Source: Planctomycetota bacterium (lineage in GTDB: Bacteria; Planctomycetota; UBA8742; UBA2392). Taken from it: a DNA stretch of 64,000 nt. Location: NCBI GenBank assembly GCA_020638635.1, contig JACKIE010000003.1, positions 289,186-353,185 of the forward strand, given 5' to 3'. The notes beneath the pieces were generated by a model. The model was not told the DNA's origin and ran no database searches. It worked only from the letters and a program-made list of their open reading frames with translations. This document shows positions 24,610 through 32,847 of this stretch, in pieces. Within the stretch, counting starts at the first letter, position 1, and the number at the start of each line of letters is the position of its first letter. A program made the translations under genes and the position numbers.

Positions 24610-25782
24610 ATGAACTACCTGCTGATCGCCTGCGCGCTGTTGCTGCTGGTATCGAGTGTCGCTGTCGCCCAGGACGAGCCCGCCTACAACAAGCCTGCCT
24701 TCAGGAAGCCCAAGTTGGGCGAGTTCTGGTACGGCATGTACCGGCCGGACGGCAGCGCCGAAGGCTATTCACGCCTCAAGTTCAGCGAAACGAAGCAGCA
24801 GGGCCTGCACTGCGAATGGGAGCTGCACATCAGCGGCGAAGGCTGGACCTACGAGGAAACCCGCCAAATCAGCTTCGACGCGGGTTTCAAGCTCAGCTAC
24901 TCGGAGATCCAGTCCGGCGGCAAGCGCATCCTGGCCGCGCGCGAAGGCAAGGTGATGGTCGGCAAGTCCGGCGTTGACGACCTGCGCGCCGAGGTCTCCG
25001 ACGACGCCATCACCGGCATGGGCTTCATCCTGGCCGCCTGCGCGCAGCCGGAGCAAGGCGCGAAGTTCAGCCGCACCGAGTACAACGAAGCGCAGGACCT
25101 CAAGGACCTCGGCGCCACCAGCTTTGCCTGCGTCGGCCAGGAAGAGATCGAGCTGCCGGAAGGCAAGGTGAAGGCCTGGAAGTTCACCATGCAGCGCCAC
25201 GCCAAGACCGCGGCCCTGCCGATCTGGGTCAACGACGCGCGCGAGATCGTGCAGATCGACTGGGGCGACGGCAACCTGATGAAGCTGCACCGCGAAAAGA
25301 CCGAGGCCCTGTTCAAGCCCGCGCCCCCGTTCCTGCAACAGCTCGAACCCGAGGACAAAACCAAACTGGTGCTCACGGCCGACTTCCACGGATTCAAGCT
25401 GGACGAAATGTGGAAGCTGTGGGCCACGGCCGAAGGGCTCACCAAGTGGTGGCCGCAAGAGGCCGAGGTAGGCGACAAGGTAGGCGGCAAGTATCAGCCC
25501 ACCTGGCGCAACCAGGAGGGCGAGATCGTGTGGCAGCTGCTGGGCGAGATCGAAATCTGGGAGCCGAACCGGAAGCTGGGCTTCACATGGAAGTGGAACA
25601 CCGACCCGGCCGAAGCCCCCGCACTGCACGTGGTGGTGGAGTTCAAGGAGGTGACGGAGGGAGTGAAGGTAACGATCACCCACTCCAGCTTCGACCCCAA
25701 CAACGACGACCAGCAGAACCGAAGCAGCCTCCACCAGGGCTGGGAACAGTTCTGCGTAAAGCTCGCGGCCCTGAAGAAGTGA
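24610..25782 (+). CDS. secreted protein with C-terminal SRPBCC/AHSA1-like domain
   Basis: Start ATG at 24610 gives MNYLLIACALLLLVSSVAVAQ, a signal peptide with AQD cleavage. The first part (about 25-250) is beta-rich and of unknown family. About residues 270-388 resemble the AHSA1 (START/Bet v1-like) fold: DFHGFKLDEMWKLWATAEGLTKWWPQEAEVGDKVGGKY, IEIWEPNRKLGFTW and the C-terminal GWEQFCVKL. Such domains form hydrophobic ligand cavities. A periplasmic AHSA1 fusion is uncommon. Function not assigned. Confidence 0.75.
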   Translation: MNYLLIACALLLLVSSVAVAQDEPAYNKPAFRKPKLGEFWYGMYRPDGSAEGYSRLKFSETKQQGLHCEWELHISGEGWTYEETRQISFDAGFKLSYSEIQSGGKRILAAREGKVMVGKSGVDDLRAEVSDDAITGMGFILAACAQPEQGAKFSRTEYNEAQDLKDLGATSFACVGQEEIELPEGKVKAWKFTMQRHAKTAALPIWVNDAREIVQIDWGDGNLMKLHREKTEALFKPAPPFLQQLEPEDKTKLVLTADFHGFKLDEMWKLWATAEGLTKWWPQEAEVGDKVGGKYQPTWRNQEGEIVWQLLGEIEIWEPNRKLGFTWKWNTDPAEAPALHVVVEFKEVTEGVKVTITHSSFDPNNDDQQNRSSLHQGWEQFCVKLAALKK

Positions 25783-25785
25783 CAA

Positions 25786-25874
25786 CCAAAGCCCGGGATG
25801 CCAATCCCGGGCGATCTAGCTTGTGGTCGAGTATCAGTGGCAATCCTGACCGGGGTTTGCACCCCGGGCTTTGG
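25786..25874. repeat. outer inverted repeat with hairpin between convergent genes
   Basis: CCAAAGCCCGGG (25786-25797) is inverted at 25863-25874 (CCCGGGCTTTGG); inside, GCCCGGGAT/ATCCCGGGC forms its own hairpin. It fills almost the whole gap between a plus gene ending at 25782 and a minus gene whose stop starts at 25875. Confidence 0.8.
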
Positions 25875-26729
25875 CTACACCGTCACCCGGATGAACAGGC
25901 CGAGGTGGGTGCCTTTGATGTTGAATTCGTTGCCGTCTTCTCTGCTTTCGTCGTCTATGTAGAAGGCCCGGTATCTTAGCTCCGCGCCGAACTCCACCTC
26001 CGCCACGCGGTAGCTGATCTCGCCCCACAGGTCGAGGTTGGTCTGCGAGTGGTAGATGCGGCCGCCCTCGTGGTACCAGGTGGCGAGGTTGTCCATGTAT
26101 GTACCGCGTGCTTCGAACGCCAGGCGCAAGCCAGCGGCGGGTTGCACGGCCAGCCGGGCGCCGAGCGCCGGCAGCGGCATGCGCTGGGCGCCGAAGTCCT
26201 CGTGGTATTCCTGCTTGCTGCTGAGGCGCGGCTTGTTGGGCTCAAGGAACACGTTGAGGTCGTCCACCGTCACGCCCGCCAGCAGGGTGAAGGCGCCCCA
26301 CTCGCTGCGCCAGGGCGTGAACTCGTACCACAACTCGGCGCGCCACCAGCGCGTGGGACCGAAGTCGATGGTGGTGCCGGCCGCGAACAGCGCGCCGTCG
26401 TGCCAGACGTCGTGGTCGAAGGTCTTGCCGCCGCGAAACTGGTGCCAGGAGAAGGCGGCCCGGATGCCGTGCAGGTCGTCGAAGCGCCAGGCGGCCTCGA
26501 AGCTGAAGCTGAACCACTGGTCCACGCCCAGGTCGTCGGCGAGGTCCAGGTGCTCGCCTTCGTGGTCCCACTCGCGGACCTTGGTCCAGCCCTCGAACGC
26601 AGGCGAATAGTCAGCCCGAAACTCCAGGCAAAGCCGGTCATCCAGCGGCCCGGCATGCAGCCCGCTCGCCGCCGCCACGCAGGCCAGCGGGAACAACGCC
26701 GCTGCAAGAATCCGCCAAAGGCGTGCCAA
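25875..26729 (-). CDS. outer-membrane beta-barrel-like protein
   Basis: TTG start (26729) preceded by GGAG; signal peptide LWRILAAALFPLACVAAASGLHA. The mature 260 residues alternate polar and aromatic/hydrophobic residues in strands (FSFSFEAAWRFDDLHGIRAAFSWHQ, WWRAELWYEFTPWRSEWGAFTLLAGVTV, AGLRLAFEARGTYMDN, VEFGAELRYRAFYID) and end in a hydrophobic 'GLFIRVTV', typical of outer-membrane barrels of about 10-12 strands. Transport or structural role unknown. It is 29 bases downstream of the ROK kinase gene and likely co-transcribed. Confidence 0.72.
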   Translation of the reverse strand: MARLWRILAAALFPLACVAAASGLHAGPLDDRLCLEFRADYSPAFEGWTKVREWDHEGEHLDLADDLGVDQWFSFSFEAAWRFDDLHGIRAAFSWHQFRGGKTFDHDVWHDGALFAAGTTIDFGPTRWWRAELWYEFTPWRSEWGAFTLLAGVTVDDLNVFLEPNKPRLSSKQEYHEDFGAQRMPLPALGARLAVQPAAGLRLAFEARGTYMDNLATWYHEGGRIYHSQTNLDLWGEISYRVAEVEFGAELRYRAFYIDDESREDGNEFNIKGTHLGLFIRVTV

Positions 26730-26758
26730 TCCAACTCCTCAACAGTCCACAGTAGGAA

Positions 26759-27643
26759 CTAACCGGCAGAGCCGATCATTCCAGCAGGCAAGTGCGCGGC
26801 GCCTATTACTCCGGCGTGTTCGCCGAGGCGGCTGGTCAGCAGGGGCAGTTGCGCCAGCGGCGGCGCGAAGGCTCTGGCATGCATGGCGTTGCGGATCAGG
26901 GTTTCGAAGCGGCTCAGCGAGTTGGCCACGCCTCCCGTGAACACGATGGCGTCGAGGTCCAGCACGTTGTTGATCACGCCCAGGCCGGTGCCCAGCGCCC
27001 AGCCCAGCTGCTGCCAGACGGCCTGTGTGCCGGCGTCGTCGGCGTCGGCGATTTCCTTGATACTGCCGGCTTGCTTGCCGCTCTCGGCGTAGCGCCGCAG
27101 CAGGCCGGCTGTGCCCGCGTAAGCCTCCATGCAGCCGCGCTTGCCGCAGCCGCAGGTCCAGGCCTGCTCGCCGCATTCCACCAGCACGTGGCCGATCTCG
27201 CCAGCGAAGCCGTTCGTGCCGCGGCGCACGTGGCCGTCCAGCACCAGCCCGCCGCCGATGCCGGTGCCCAGCGTGACCAGCAGGAAGCTGCCGTACTGGT
27301 TGCCCCAGCCGTACAGCCGCTCGGCCAGCGCGGCCGCGGTGGCGTCGTTCTCGACACCGATAGGCAGGCCCAGTCGCGCATGCAGCTCGGCGGCGATGTT
27401 GACGTCCTCGAAGCCCGGCACGTTGGGCAGCCGCCAGCAGCGCCCGTCCGGCCTTACTTCGCCGGGGATCGCGACGCCGATGCTCTCGGCGCGGGGGTCC
27501 AGCACGCGCACCAGCCCGGCGATCGCGTCAAGGATCGCGGCCGGCTCGCCCCCGGTTTCCACGCGGGCAAAGCCGCGCACGGCCGCGCCGTCCACGATCG
27601 CGGCCTTGATGGAGGTGCCACCCCAGTCGATGCCGATTGGCAT
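26759..27643 (-). CDS. ROK family sugar kinase (glucokinase-like)
   Basis: 294 residues with GIDWGGTSIKAAIVDG (ATP phosphate-binding), ENDATAAALAE (catalytic Asp), LVTLGTGIGGGLVLDG and GCGKRGCMEAYAGTAG, the ROK zinc-binding CGCGxxGCxE motif. The sequence VNIAAELHARLGLPIGVENDA matches bacterial ROK glucokinases. It would phosphorylate glucose or a similar hexose; no repressor HTH is fused, so it is not an NagC/XylR-type regulator. Downstream partner is a barrel-like protein. Confidence 0.87.
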   Translation of the reverse strand: MPIGIDWGGTSIKAAIVDGAAVRGFARVETGGEPAAILDAIAGLVRVLDPRAESIGVAIPGEVRPDGRCWRLPNVPGFEDVNIAAELHARLGLPIGVENDATAAALAERLYGWGNQYGSFLLVTLGTGIGGGLVLDGHVRRGTNGFAGEIGHVLVECGEQAWTCGCGKRGCMEAYAGTAGLLRRYAESGKQAGSIKEIADADDAGTQAVWQQLGWALGTGLGVINNVLDLDAIVFTGGVANSLSRFETLIRNAMHARAFAPPLAQLPLLTSRLGEHAGVIGAAHLPAGMIGSAG

Positions 27644-27680
27644 GGGGACAGGTTACAGGGGCGAGCAGGCAGGTGTTAGG

Positions 27681-27709
27681 GCTTGGGGCTTGGGGCTTGG
27701 GGCTTGGGG
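27681..27709. repeat. GCTTGGG heptamer, four tandem copies
   Basis: Four perfect copies of GCTTGGG in tandem, then GGATATG. Upstream side of the ROK gene. Same 7-base period as the arrays near 785, 1500 and 40571. Confidence 0.9.
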
Positions 27710-27891
27710 ATATGGAAGCGTCTCGTTCGTCCGCCCAAAGCCCCGCCTTTTTGCACACTTCATCCACATTGCCTCGAAGCGTATTCATCAAAGGCTCACG
27801 TAAGAATCTTAGGCTAAAGCGTACTAATGAGGTGGAGTGTCAGTTGCTGGAACTTTTCGGGTGGGCCGATCGTTTCAGTGCAGAGGACGAC

Positions 27892-28053
27892 ATGGAACTC
27901 ACAGCCACGGCAACCATCAAGCGCATCGGCGACGAGTACTTCCTGCCGATCGACGAGGCGTTGCTCAAGGCGCTCGAGTGCAAGGCCGGCGACGAAGTCC
28001 AGTTCACGGTCGAAGGCAACCGCCTGATCATCACCCGCCACTGCGAGGAATAG
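27892..28053 (+). CDS. small AbrB/MazE-like DNA-binding protein, first of a tandem pair
   Basis: 53 residues: MELTATATIKRIGDEYFLPIDEALLKALECKAGDEVQFTVEGNRLIITRH. This follows the SpoVT/AbrB swapped-hairpin pattern: strand, G-x-x-Y-x-x-(P/L)-I-x-x-x-x-x-x-x-L, 'L.AGDEVQ(F/V)..EGN.LII'. AGAGG precedes the ATG. Such domains act as transition regulators or antitoxins (MazE, VapB). No toxin follows; instead a second 53-residue AbrB-like gene starts two bases after the stop. Confidence 0.82.
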   Translation: MELTATATIKRIGDEYFLPIDEALLKALECKAGDEVQFTVEGNRLIITRHCEE

Positions 28054-28055
28054 CC

Positions 28056-28217
28056 ATGGCCGACCAATGGACTCTTCGCATTGAGCCCGAAGGTGAGGAT
28101 GGTCGAATTGACCTGCCCGACGAGGTGCTCGCGTTGCTGGGTATCGCCATCGGCGACGAAGTCGAAGTTGAAGCGCGCGAAGGGATGATCGTCGTTACCC
28201 CGGTCCGGCGCGCCTGA
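28056..28217 (+). CDS. small AbrB/MazE-like protein, second of a tandem pair
   Basis: 53 residues: MADQWTLRIEPEGEDGRIDLPDEVLALLGIAIGDEVEVEAREGMIVVTPV. Same length and fold pattern as the previous gene (RIDLPDEVLALLGIAIGDEVEVE..). The stop of the first gene and this ATG are two bases apart. A hetero-dimeric regulator or a diversified antitoxin pair is possible. The downstream gene is on the other strand, so no toxin is in this operon. It was recognised by reading frame and motif, not by size. Confidence 0.8.
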   Translation: MADQWTLRIEPEGEDGRIDLPDEVLALLGIAIGDEVEVEAREGMIVVTPVRRA

Positions 28218-28230
28218 AGCGAGCACAGCC

Positions 28231-28788
28231 CTACACCCGCTTGTAGTCGATCTCCACGCCGATGGACTCTTCGCCTTCGGGCGTGATGTTGTAGTGGGTG
28301 ATCACCAGGTTGTCGCGGCCGCGCAGCTCAAGCGTCGTGCGCCAGCCCCAGTCGGGGCCTTCGCCGGCGGGGTAGCTGCCGAGCACGGAAGGGACTGTCC
28401 CCGATTTTGGGGACTGTCCCTGTTTTCGAGCCGCGTCAGCGTCAGCCGACGACGGGGACAGTCCCTCGTTGGGGACAGTCCCCTTGCTGTGCATGATGCG
28501 CGTGCCGTTGTGGACGCTGTCGATCCAGGACACCTGCCACTGCTGCTCGGCCAGTGAGTAGCCGATCAGCGCGATGCCCTTCATGGGCGCGTCTTGCAGC
28601 GTGCCCTCGTACTCGTGCAGCAGGAACATGCCGTCCAGCACCAGCCGCGTGGAGCCCGCGATCGGCGAGGCGTCCGCCAGCTTGCCCAGCTCAAACCAGG
28701 TGCGCGCCACGCCTCGCCACTCCCCCACCATGGAGGCCAGCAACGCATGCGCGCCGTCTCTCTTCGATTGTTCCAGCTTGCCGGACAT
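28231..28788 (-). CDS. DUF1579-like protein interrupted by an in-frame palindromic repeat
   Basis: ATG at 28788 with AAGGAGCAACC upstream. Residues 1-100 (GAHALLASMVGEWRGVARTWFELGKLADASPIAGSTRLVLDGMFLLHEYEG) and the last part (LGSYPAGEGPDWGWRTTLELRGRDNLVITHYNITPEGEE) fit DUF1579/lipocalin-like proteins. Between them about 34 residues (KGTVPNEGLSPSSADADAARKQGQSPKSGTVP) are encoded by the palindromic repeat at 28391-28483 and look unrelated to the fold. The frame stays open through it. A similar unit occurs in the MFS gene at 60733-60823. Function of the family unknown. Confidence 0.8.
   Translation of the reverse strand: MSGKLEQSKRDGAHALLASMVGEWRGVARTWFELGKLADASPIAGSTRLVLDGMFLLHEYEGTLQDAPMKGIALIGYSLAEQQWQVSWIDSVHNGTRIMHSKGTVPNEGLSPSSADADAARKQGQSPKSGTVPSVLGSYPAGEGPDWGWRTTLELRGRDNLVITHYNITPEGEESIGVEIDYKRV
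28391..28483. repeat. in-frame palindromic repeat in the DUF1579-like gene
   Basis: Order on this strand: GGGACTGTCCCC (28391-28402), GGGGACTGTCCC (28409-28420), about 33 bases, GGGGACAGTCCC (28454-28465), GGGGACAGTCCCC (28471-28483). The reverse complement matches the unit in the MFS gene in order, spacing and much of the spacer (GTCCCCGTCGTCGG... and AGTCCCCAAAA). Confidence 0.9.
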
Positions 28789-28864
28789 GGTTGCTCCTTG
28801 AACTGCATTCACGCGAAGGCGCCAAGGTTCGCGAAGGCCGCGAAGAACCGCAACTGCTTTCTTC

Positions 28865-28926
28865 GCGCGGAGAGCGCGGAGTACACAGAGAAAGGCGGTT
28901 CTCCGCGCGCTCTGCGCTCTCTGCGC
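28865..28926. repeat. inverted repeat with GCGCGGAGAGCGCGGAG arms
   Basis: GCGCGGAGAGCGCGGAG (28865-28881) is opposed by CTCCGCGCGCTCTGCGC and CTCTGCGC (28901-28926). A further CGCGAAGG/GCGAAG run lies at 28812-28846. Fills the 150-base gap between mqnC and the DUF1579-like gene. Confidence 0.65.
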
Positions 28927-28938
28927 GATGCAGTCGTT

Positions 28939-30105
28939 CTAGGCTTCGATGGCCACGCGCTGCTTGCCGTGCTGGTTTACGGCCGCTTCGAGGGTTTCGT
29001 CCAAGCCGGCGGGCTCTTTGAGCACGTCGTAGTAGAAGTTGCGGCGGTTGGGTTGGTAGCCGGCGTCGCGGATCAGCCTGCGGATTTCGTACTCGGTCAT
29101 TCTGAACGCGGCGCCGGCGAGCCTTACTACGTTCTCCTCGATCATCAGGCTGCCCATGTCGTTGCAGCCGTAGCGCAGGCTGACCTGCCCCACCTGCCCG
29201 CCCTGGGTCACCCAGCTCGCCTGGCAGTTCTCGAAGTTGTCGAGGTAAATCCGCGCCACGGCCTGGGTGCGCAGGTAATCGTGCGCGCCGGTCATCTCGA
29301 TGTGGCTCATGTCGTTGTCGGCGTTCTGGAACGTCCAGCAGATGAAGGCCGTGAAGCCGCCGGTTTCGTCCTGCAGGGCGCGCAGACGCTCGAGGTGTTG
29401 AATGCGCTCTTCCAGCGTCTCGACGTGGCCGAACATCATGGTGGCGCTGGAACGGATGCCCAGCTTGTGGGCTTCGCGCATGGGCTCGAGCCACGCGTCG
29501 GCGCCGCCCTTCTTGGGGCAGATGATCTCGCGCACGCGGTCAACCAGGATCTCCGCGCCGCCGCCGGGGATGGACTTCAAGCCGGCGTGCTTCAGCTCAA
29601 CCAGCACGTCCGGCAGGCTCATGCGCCAGAACTTCGCGAAATGCTGGATCTCTGACGGGCTGAAGGCGTGGTTGTGCAGGCCCATCTGCTCGAACAGGCC
29701 CAGCATGTCCTGGTAGTACTTCAGCGGCAGCTTGGGGTTGTGGCCGCCCTGCAGCAGGATTTCCGTGCCGCCCAAATCCAGCGTCTCCTGGGCCTTCTGG
29801 CGCAGTTCGTCCAGGTTCAGCGAGTAGGCGCCGTCCTCAAGCGGGTGGCGATAGAAGCTGCAAAAGTCGCAGTCCGTGATGCACACGTTGGTGTAGTTGA
29901 TGTTGCGGCTGATCACGTAGGTGACCAGCTCGGAGCGGCCGGCTGCGGCCATCTTGCGCTCGCGCACAGTGTGGGCCAGCGCCGCCAGCTCATGCACCGG
30001 GGCATGCTTGATCAGCCACACGCCTTCGTCGAACGTTATCCGCGCGCCGTCCAGCACCCTGGCCGCAATGCGCTCGAACTCGGATGGCACGGCCTTGGCG
30101 ATCAT
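28939..30105 (-). CDS. mqnC: cyclic dehypoxanthinyl futalosine synthase, MqnC (radical SAM)
   Basis: Start ATG at 30105 chosen because the protein then begins MIAKAVPSEFERIAARVLDGARI, as in MqnC. Radical SAM cluster CITDCDFC (CxxxCxxC, about 71-78) follows SRNINYTNV. Further motifs: GGTEILLQGGHNPKLPLKYY, SIPGGGAEIL, GHVETLEERIQHL and a C-terminal GCNDMGSLMIEENVVR, all standard for MqnC. It cyclises dehypoxanthine futalosine in the futalosine route to menaquinone. mqnA lies 2.7 kb away; other mqn genes except a UbiD-like candidate are outside. Confidence 0.93.
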   Translation of the reverse strand: MIAKAVPSEFERIAARVLDGARITFDEGVWLIKHAPVHELAALAHTVRERKMAAAGRSELVTYVISRNINYTNVCITDCDFCSFYRHPLEDGAYSLNLDELRQKAQETLDLGGTEILLQGGHNPKLPLKYYQDMLGLFEQMGLHNHAFSPSEIQHFAKFWRMSLPDVLVELKHAGLKSIPGGGAEILVDRVREIICPKKGGADAWLEPMREAHKLGIRSSATMMFGHVETLEERIQHLERLRALQDETGGFTAFICWTFQNADNDMSHIEMTGAHDYLRTQAVARIYLDNFENCQASWVTQGGQVGQVSLRYGCNDMGSLMIEENVVRLAGAAFRMTEYEIRRLIRDAGYQPNRRNFYYDVLKEPAGLDETLEAAVNQHGKQRVAIEA

Positions 30106-30208
30106 GGGTGCGAATATAACGGCCGCATCCAACGCGCCAAGGGGCAGGGAAATCGCGACACGCCCGCCGGCCGGTTGTAACATCAACGACCTTCGCCGGG
30201 AGCCAAGC

Positions 30209-31651
30209 ATGGCTGCGACAACGGACGTTGCCTTCGTTGACAACGCACTCGCACAGCTTGAGAGTGTGCGGCGCTGGACACCGCGCACCATCAGCAAGCT
30301 GGAAGCGCTGATCAACTCCGACGACCCGTGGGCGGTCTACCGCGTTGACCCGCTGCGCTTCGCGACCGAGCGCGGCGTGGCCGAGAACGAGTCGATCGAC
30401 CTGTTCCTGCATGCTGCGCACCTGGGCCTGTTCACCATGGAATGGCGGCTGCTGTGCCCGATCTGCAGCGACACCATCTCAAGCTGCCGCAGCCTGGGCA
30501 GCGTGCGCTCGCGCTGCTTCTGTCAGCTCTGCCAGAAAAGTACCGAGGTGCACCTGGACGACTACATCGCCATTTCCTTCAACCTCTCGCCACGCGTGCG
30601 GGACTTGCCCTGGCACAACCCGGACAGCCTCAGCGCTGAAGACCTGCTGCTGCGCTATCGCATCGACTCCCACGCGGCCTATGAAGGATTCGGCACGCTG
30701 CGCCAGATCGTGCGCGACTTCGCTTCTTTGATCGATCACCTCGAGCCCGGTGGCGAGCGCACCATCGAGCTGCAGCTGAAACCGGCCACGGCCGTGGTGG
30801 GCTTCGACATCGCCGCCAGCCGCGCCTTCATGCTGGAACCCAAAGGCCCCGATGCCCGTGAGGTCCAGCCGGTGATCGCCGAGCTGGGCCCGGATGGCTG
30901 GAAGGTCTCCGTCGATCGCATCGCGACGGGGCCGGCGACGGTGAGGCTGGTGAATCGAACCTCGGCGGCCGTGCCCGCGCTGCTGGAGGTGCGCCCCAAC
31001 GAAGAGGCCGGCCCGCTGCCCAGGCTGCAGCTCGGCAGTTACCTGAGCGGCAACCGGCTGCTGAACAACCAGACTTTCCGCAACCTGTTCCGGGCCGAGA
31101 CGCTGGCCAGCGGCGAGGGCGTGGGCGTGCGCGACCTGACCCTGCTGTTCACCGACCTGAAAGGCAGCACCGAGCTGTACGAGCGCGTGGGCGACCTGGC
31201 CGCGTTCGCGCTGGTGCAGCAGCACTTCGAGCACCTGCGCCGCGCGGTACAGGACCAGGAGGGCGCCGTGGTGAAAACCATCGGCGACGCGGTGATGGCC
31301 AGCTTCACCCACCCTGAACAGGCCGTGCGCGCGGCTTTGGCGATGTTCGAGGAAATCGAGCAGTTCAACCGCACGCGCGGCAAGCGCGAGCTGGTCCTGA
31401 AAGTCGGCGTGCACCGCGGCCACTCGATCGCCGTGACGCTCAACGAGCGGCTCGATTACTTCGGCCAGACCGTCAACGTGGCCGCCCGCGTGCAGGGCGT
31501 GGCCGGCGCCGACGAAATCTGCCTCACGGAGGACGTGTTCAGCGTGCCGGCCGTGCAGGAGGCGCTGCGGGGGCGAGAGGCGCGGCTGGAAAGCGCGAAG
31601 TTGAAGGGCATCGCGGGCGACGTTGCGATTAGGCGGGTGAGGGTGGGGTAA
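30209..31651 (+). CDS. class III adenylate/guanylate cyclase with N-terminal DUF5939-like and Cys-rich region
   Basis: ATG at 30209 with GGGAG upstream. C-terminal class III cyclase domain (about 305-470): LLFTDLKGSTELYERVGD (first metal Asp), GAVVKTIGDAVMASF (second Asp), VNVAARVQ (Asn/Arg for transition state). The N-terminal region has MEWRLLCPICSD, then CRS, RCFCQLCQK, five or six Cys that could bind zinc, and a DUF5939-like fold. It makes cAMP or cGMP; substrate cannot be decided with certainty from what is visible. It diverges from mqnC with a 103-base spacer. No effector gene is adjacent. Confidence 0.87.
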   Translation: MAATTDVAFVDNALAQLESVRRWTPRTISKLEALINSDDPWAVYRVDPLRFATERGVAENESIDLFLHAAHLGLFTMEWRLLCPICSDTISSCRSLGSVRSRCFCQLCQKSTEVHLDDYIAISFNLSPRVRDLPWHNPDSLSAEDLLLRYRIDSHAAYEGFGTLRQIVRDFASLIDHLEPGGERTIELQLKPATAVVGFDIAASRAFMLEPKGPDAREVQPVIAELGPDGWKVSVDRIATGPATVRLVNRTSAAVPALLEVRPNEEAGPLPRLQLGSYLSGNRLLNNQTFRNLFRAETLASGEGVGVRDLTLLFTDLKGSTELYERVGDLAAFALVQQHFEHLRRAVQDQEGAVVKTIGDAVMASFTHPEQAVRAALAMFEEIEQFNRTRGKRELVLKVGVHRGHSIAVTLNERLDYFGQTVNVAARVQGVAGADEICLTEDVFSVPAVQEALRGREARLESAKLKGIAGDVAIRRVRVG

Positions 31652-31797
31652 CCGCACGAAACCCCGCAGTTTCAGTCATCGCTGCTCAGATCGTCGTGAG
31701 ACCGATTTCTCATTGGCGGGCATCGACCGATCATGCCAACCTGTGGGCTCAAACTGGCTCAAGGCCCGAATGTGTGACAATTCGGAAAGGGCACACT

Positions 31798-32847
31798 ATG
31801 AAGCGGATTCTGATGTGCTGCTTCTCACTGCTGGCTGTCGGGCTGGTTCAGGCACAGGACGAGCCGGCTGAGGGCTCGCCTGAGTATTACACCAACAACT
31901 ATTTCAGGCTGATCGACGACAACAAGAACGACGAGGTCAGCTACGAAGAGTTGAAGAAGTACATGAAAGCCGAGGCCGGACAGGACTCAATCAAGAGCCC
32001 CGACGGAGACAAGTACTTCGAGCAGCTTTACCTGTTCCTGCCGGACTACGTTGCCGCCGACACGAGTGACGACTGCAGTCTGACGAAGGCTGAGTTACTT
32101 GCCTTCTACCAGGCCCGCGCCGCGAACAAGGGGTACAAGCCGCCTCTCAGCGTGGCCGACGTGAACATCATCCGGGCCGAAATGCTCGACCCACTGGCGC
32201 TGCTCTCGATCAAAGCCATCGACACGGACATCGACGGAAAGATCAGCAAGCAAGAGCAGGAAGCGTATGACAAGGCTAAAGGCAACGACTCCGGCATGTT
32301 CGAAGTAGTAGACACCGACAAGGACGAGCAGCTTAGTTTCGGGGAAGTCGTCGCGTTCTTCCAGTCCGCGTTGCTTGCCGCCTACGAACTGCCGGCGGAT
32401 GAGTACGACTTCAGCAGTTGCTATCGCAAGAAAGGCAACACGTGGGTGGTGCACTTCGAAGACCACACTCCCGACGGGCTGACTTTCAACCAGCAGGTGG
32501 AAGTTCTTGAGGTGCTTGAAGACCGCGCGAAGGTCGAGATCACAATGCTCGACAAAGATCTCAAGCCAGTTGAGGGTAAACCCGCCAACCGAGCGGAGGT
32601 GAAGTTTGAAACACAGACGGGCCCGAAGGCCAAGGGCAAGTACGAACCCGTGATCGCCCAGGAAACCATCACCGTGAAGGCCGGTGAGTTCGAGTGCCGT
32701 AAAGTGACCGTGGACGAGATCATCGAGAAGACGACCTCGTGGTACTCGCTCGCGCACCCGGGCCTCTTGGTCAAGAGCGAACACATTGCCGAGGGCAAGA
32801 TCACGTACGAGTACGAGCTTTACAGGTTTACCGAAGGCAAAGACTAG
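31798..32847 (+). CDS. secreted protein with three EF-hand-like motifs
   Basis: Signal peptide MKRILMCCFSLLAVGLVQAQD (start 31798, GGAAAGG upstream). EF-hand-type loops: DDNKNDEVSYEEL (about 40), DTDIDGKISKQEQ (about 142), DTDKDEQLSFGEV (about 175). C-terminal part (about 205-349) is beta-rich with TVKAGEFECRKVTVDE, like secreted calcium-binding proteins of unknown role. Convergent with mqnA; the stop codons overlap by four bases. Confidence 0.78.
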   Translation: MKRILMCCFSLLAVGLVQAQDEPAEGSPEYYTNNYFRLIDDNKNDEVSYEELKKYMKAEAGQDSIKSPDGDKYFEQLYLFLPDYVAADTSDDCSLTKAELLAFYQARAANKGYKPPLSVADVNIIRAEMLDPLALLSIKAIDTDIDGKISKQEQEAYDKAKGNDSGMFEVVDTDKDEQLSFGEVVAFFQSALLAAYELPADEYDFSSCYRKKGNTWVVHFEDHTPDGLTFNQQVEVLEVLEDRAKVEITMLDKDLKPVEGKPANRAEVKFETQTGPKAKGKYEPVIAQETITVKAGEFECRKVTVDEIIEKTTSWYSLAHPGLLVKSEHIAEGKITYEYELYRFTEGKD

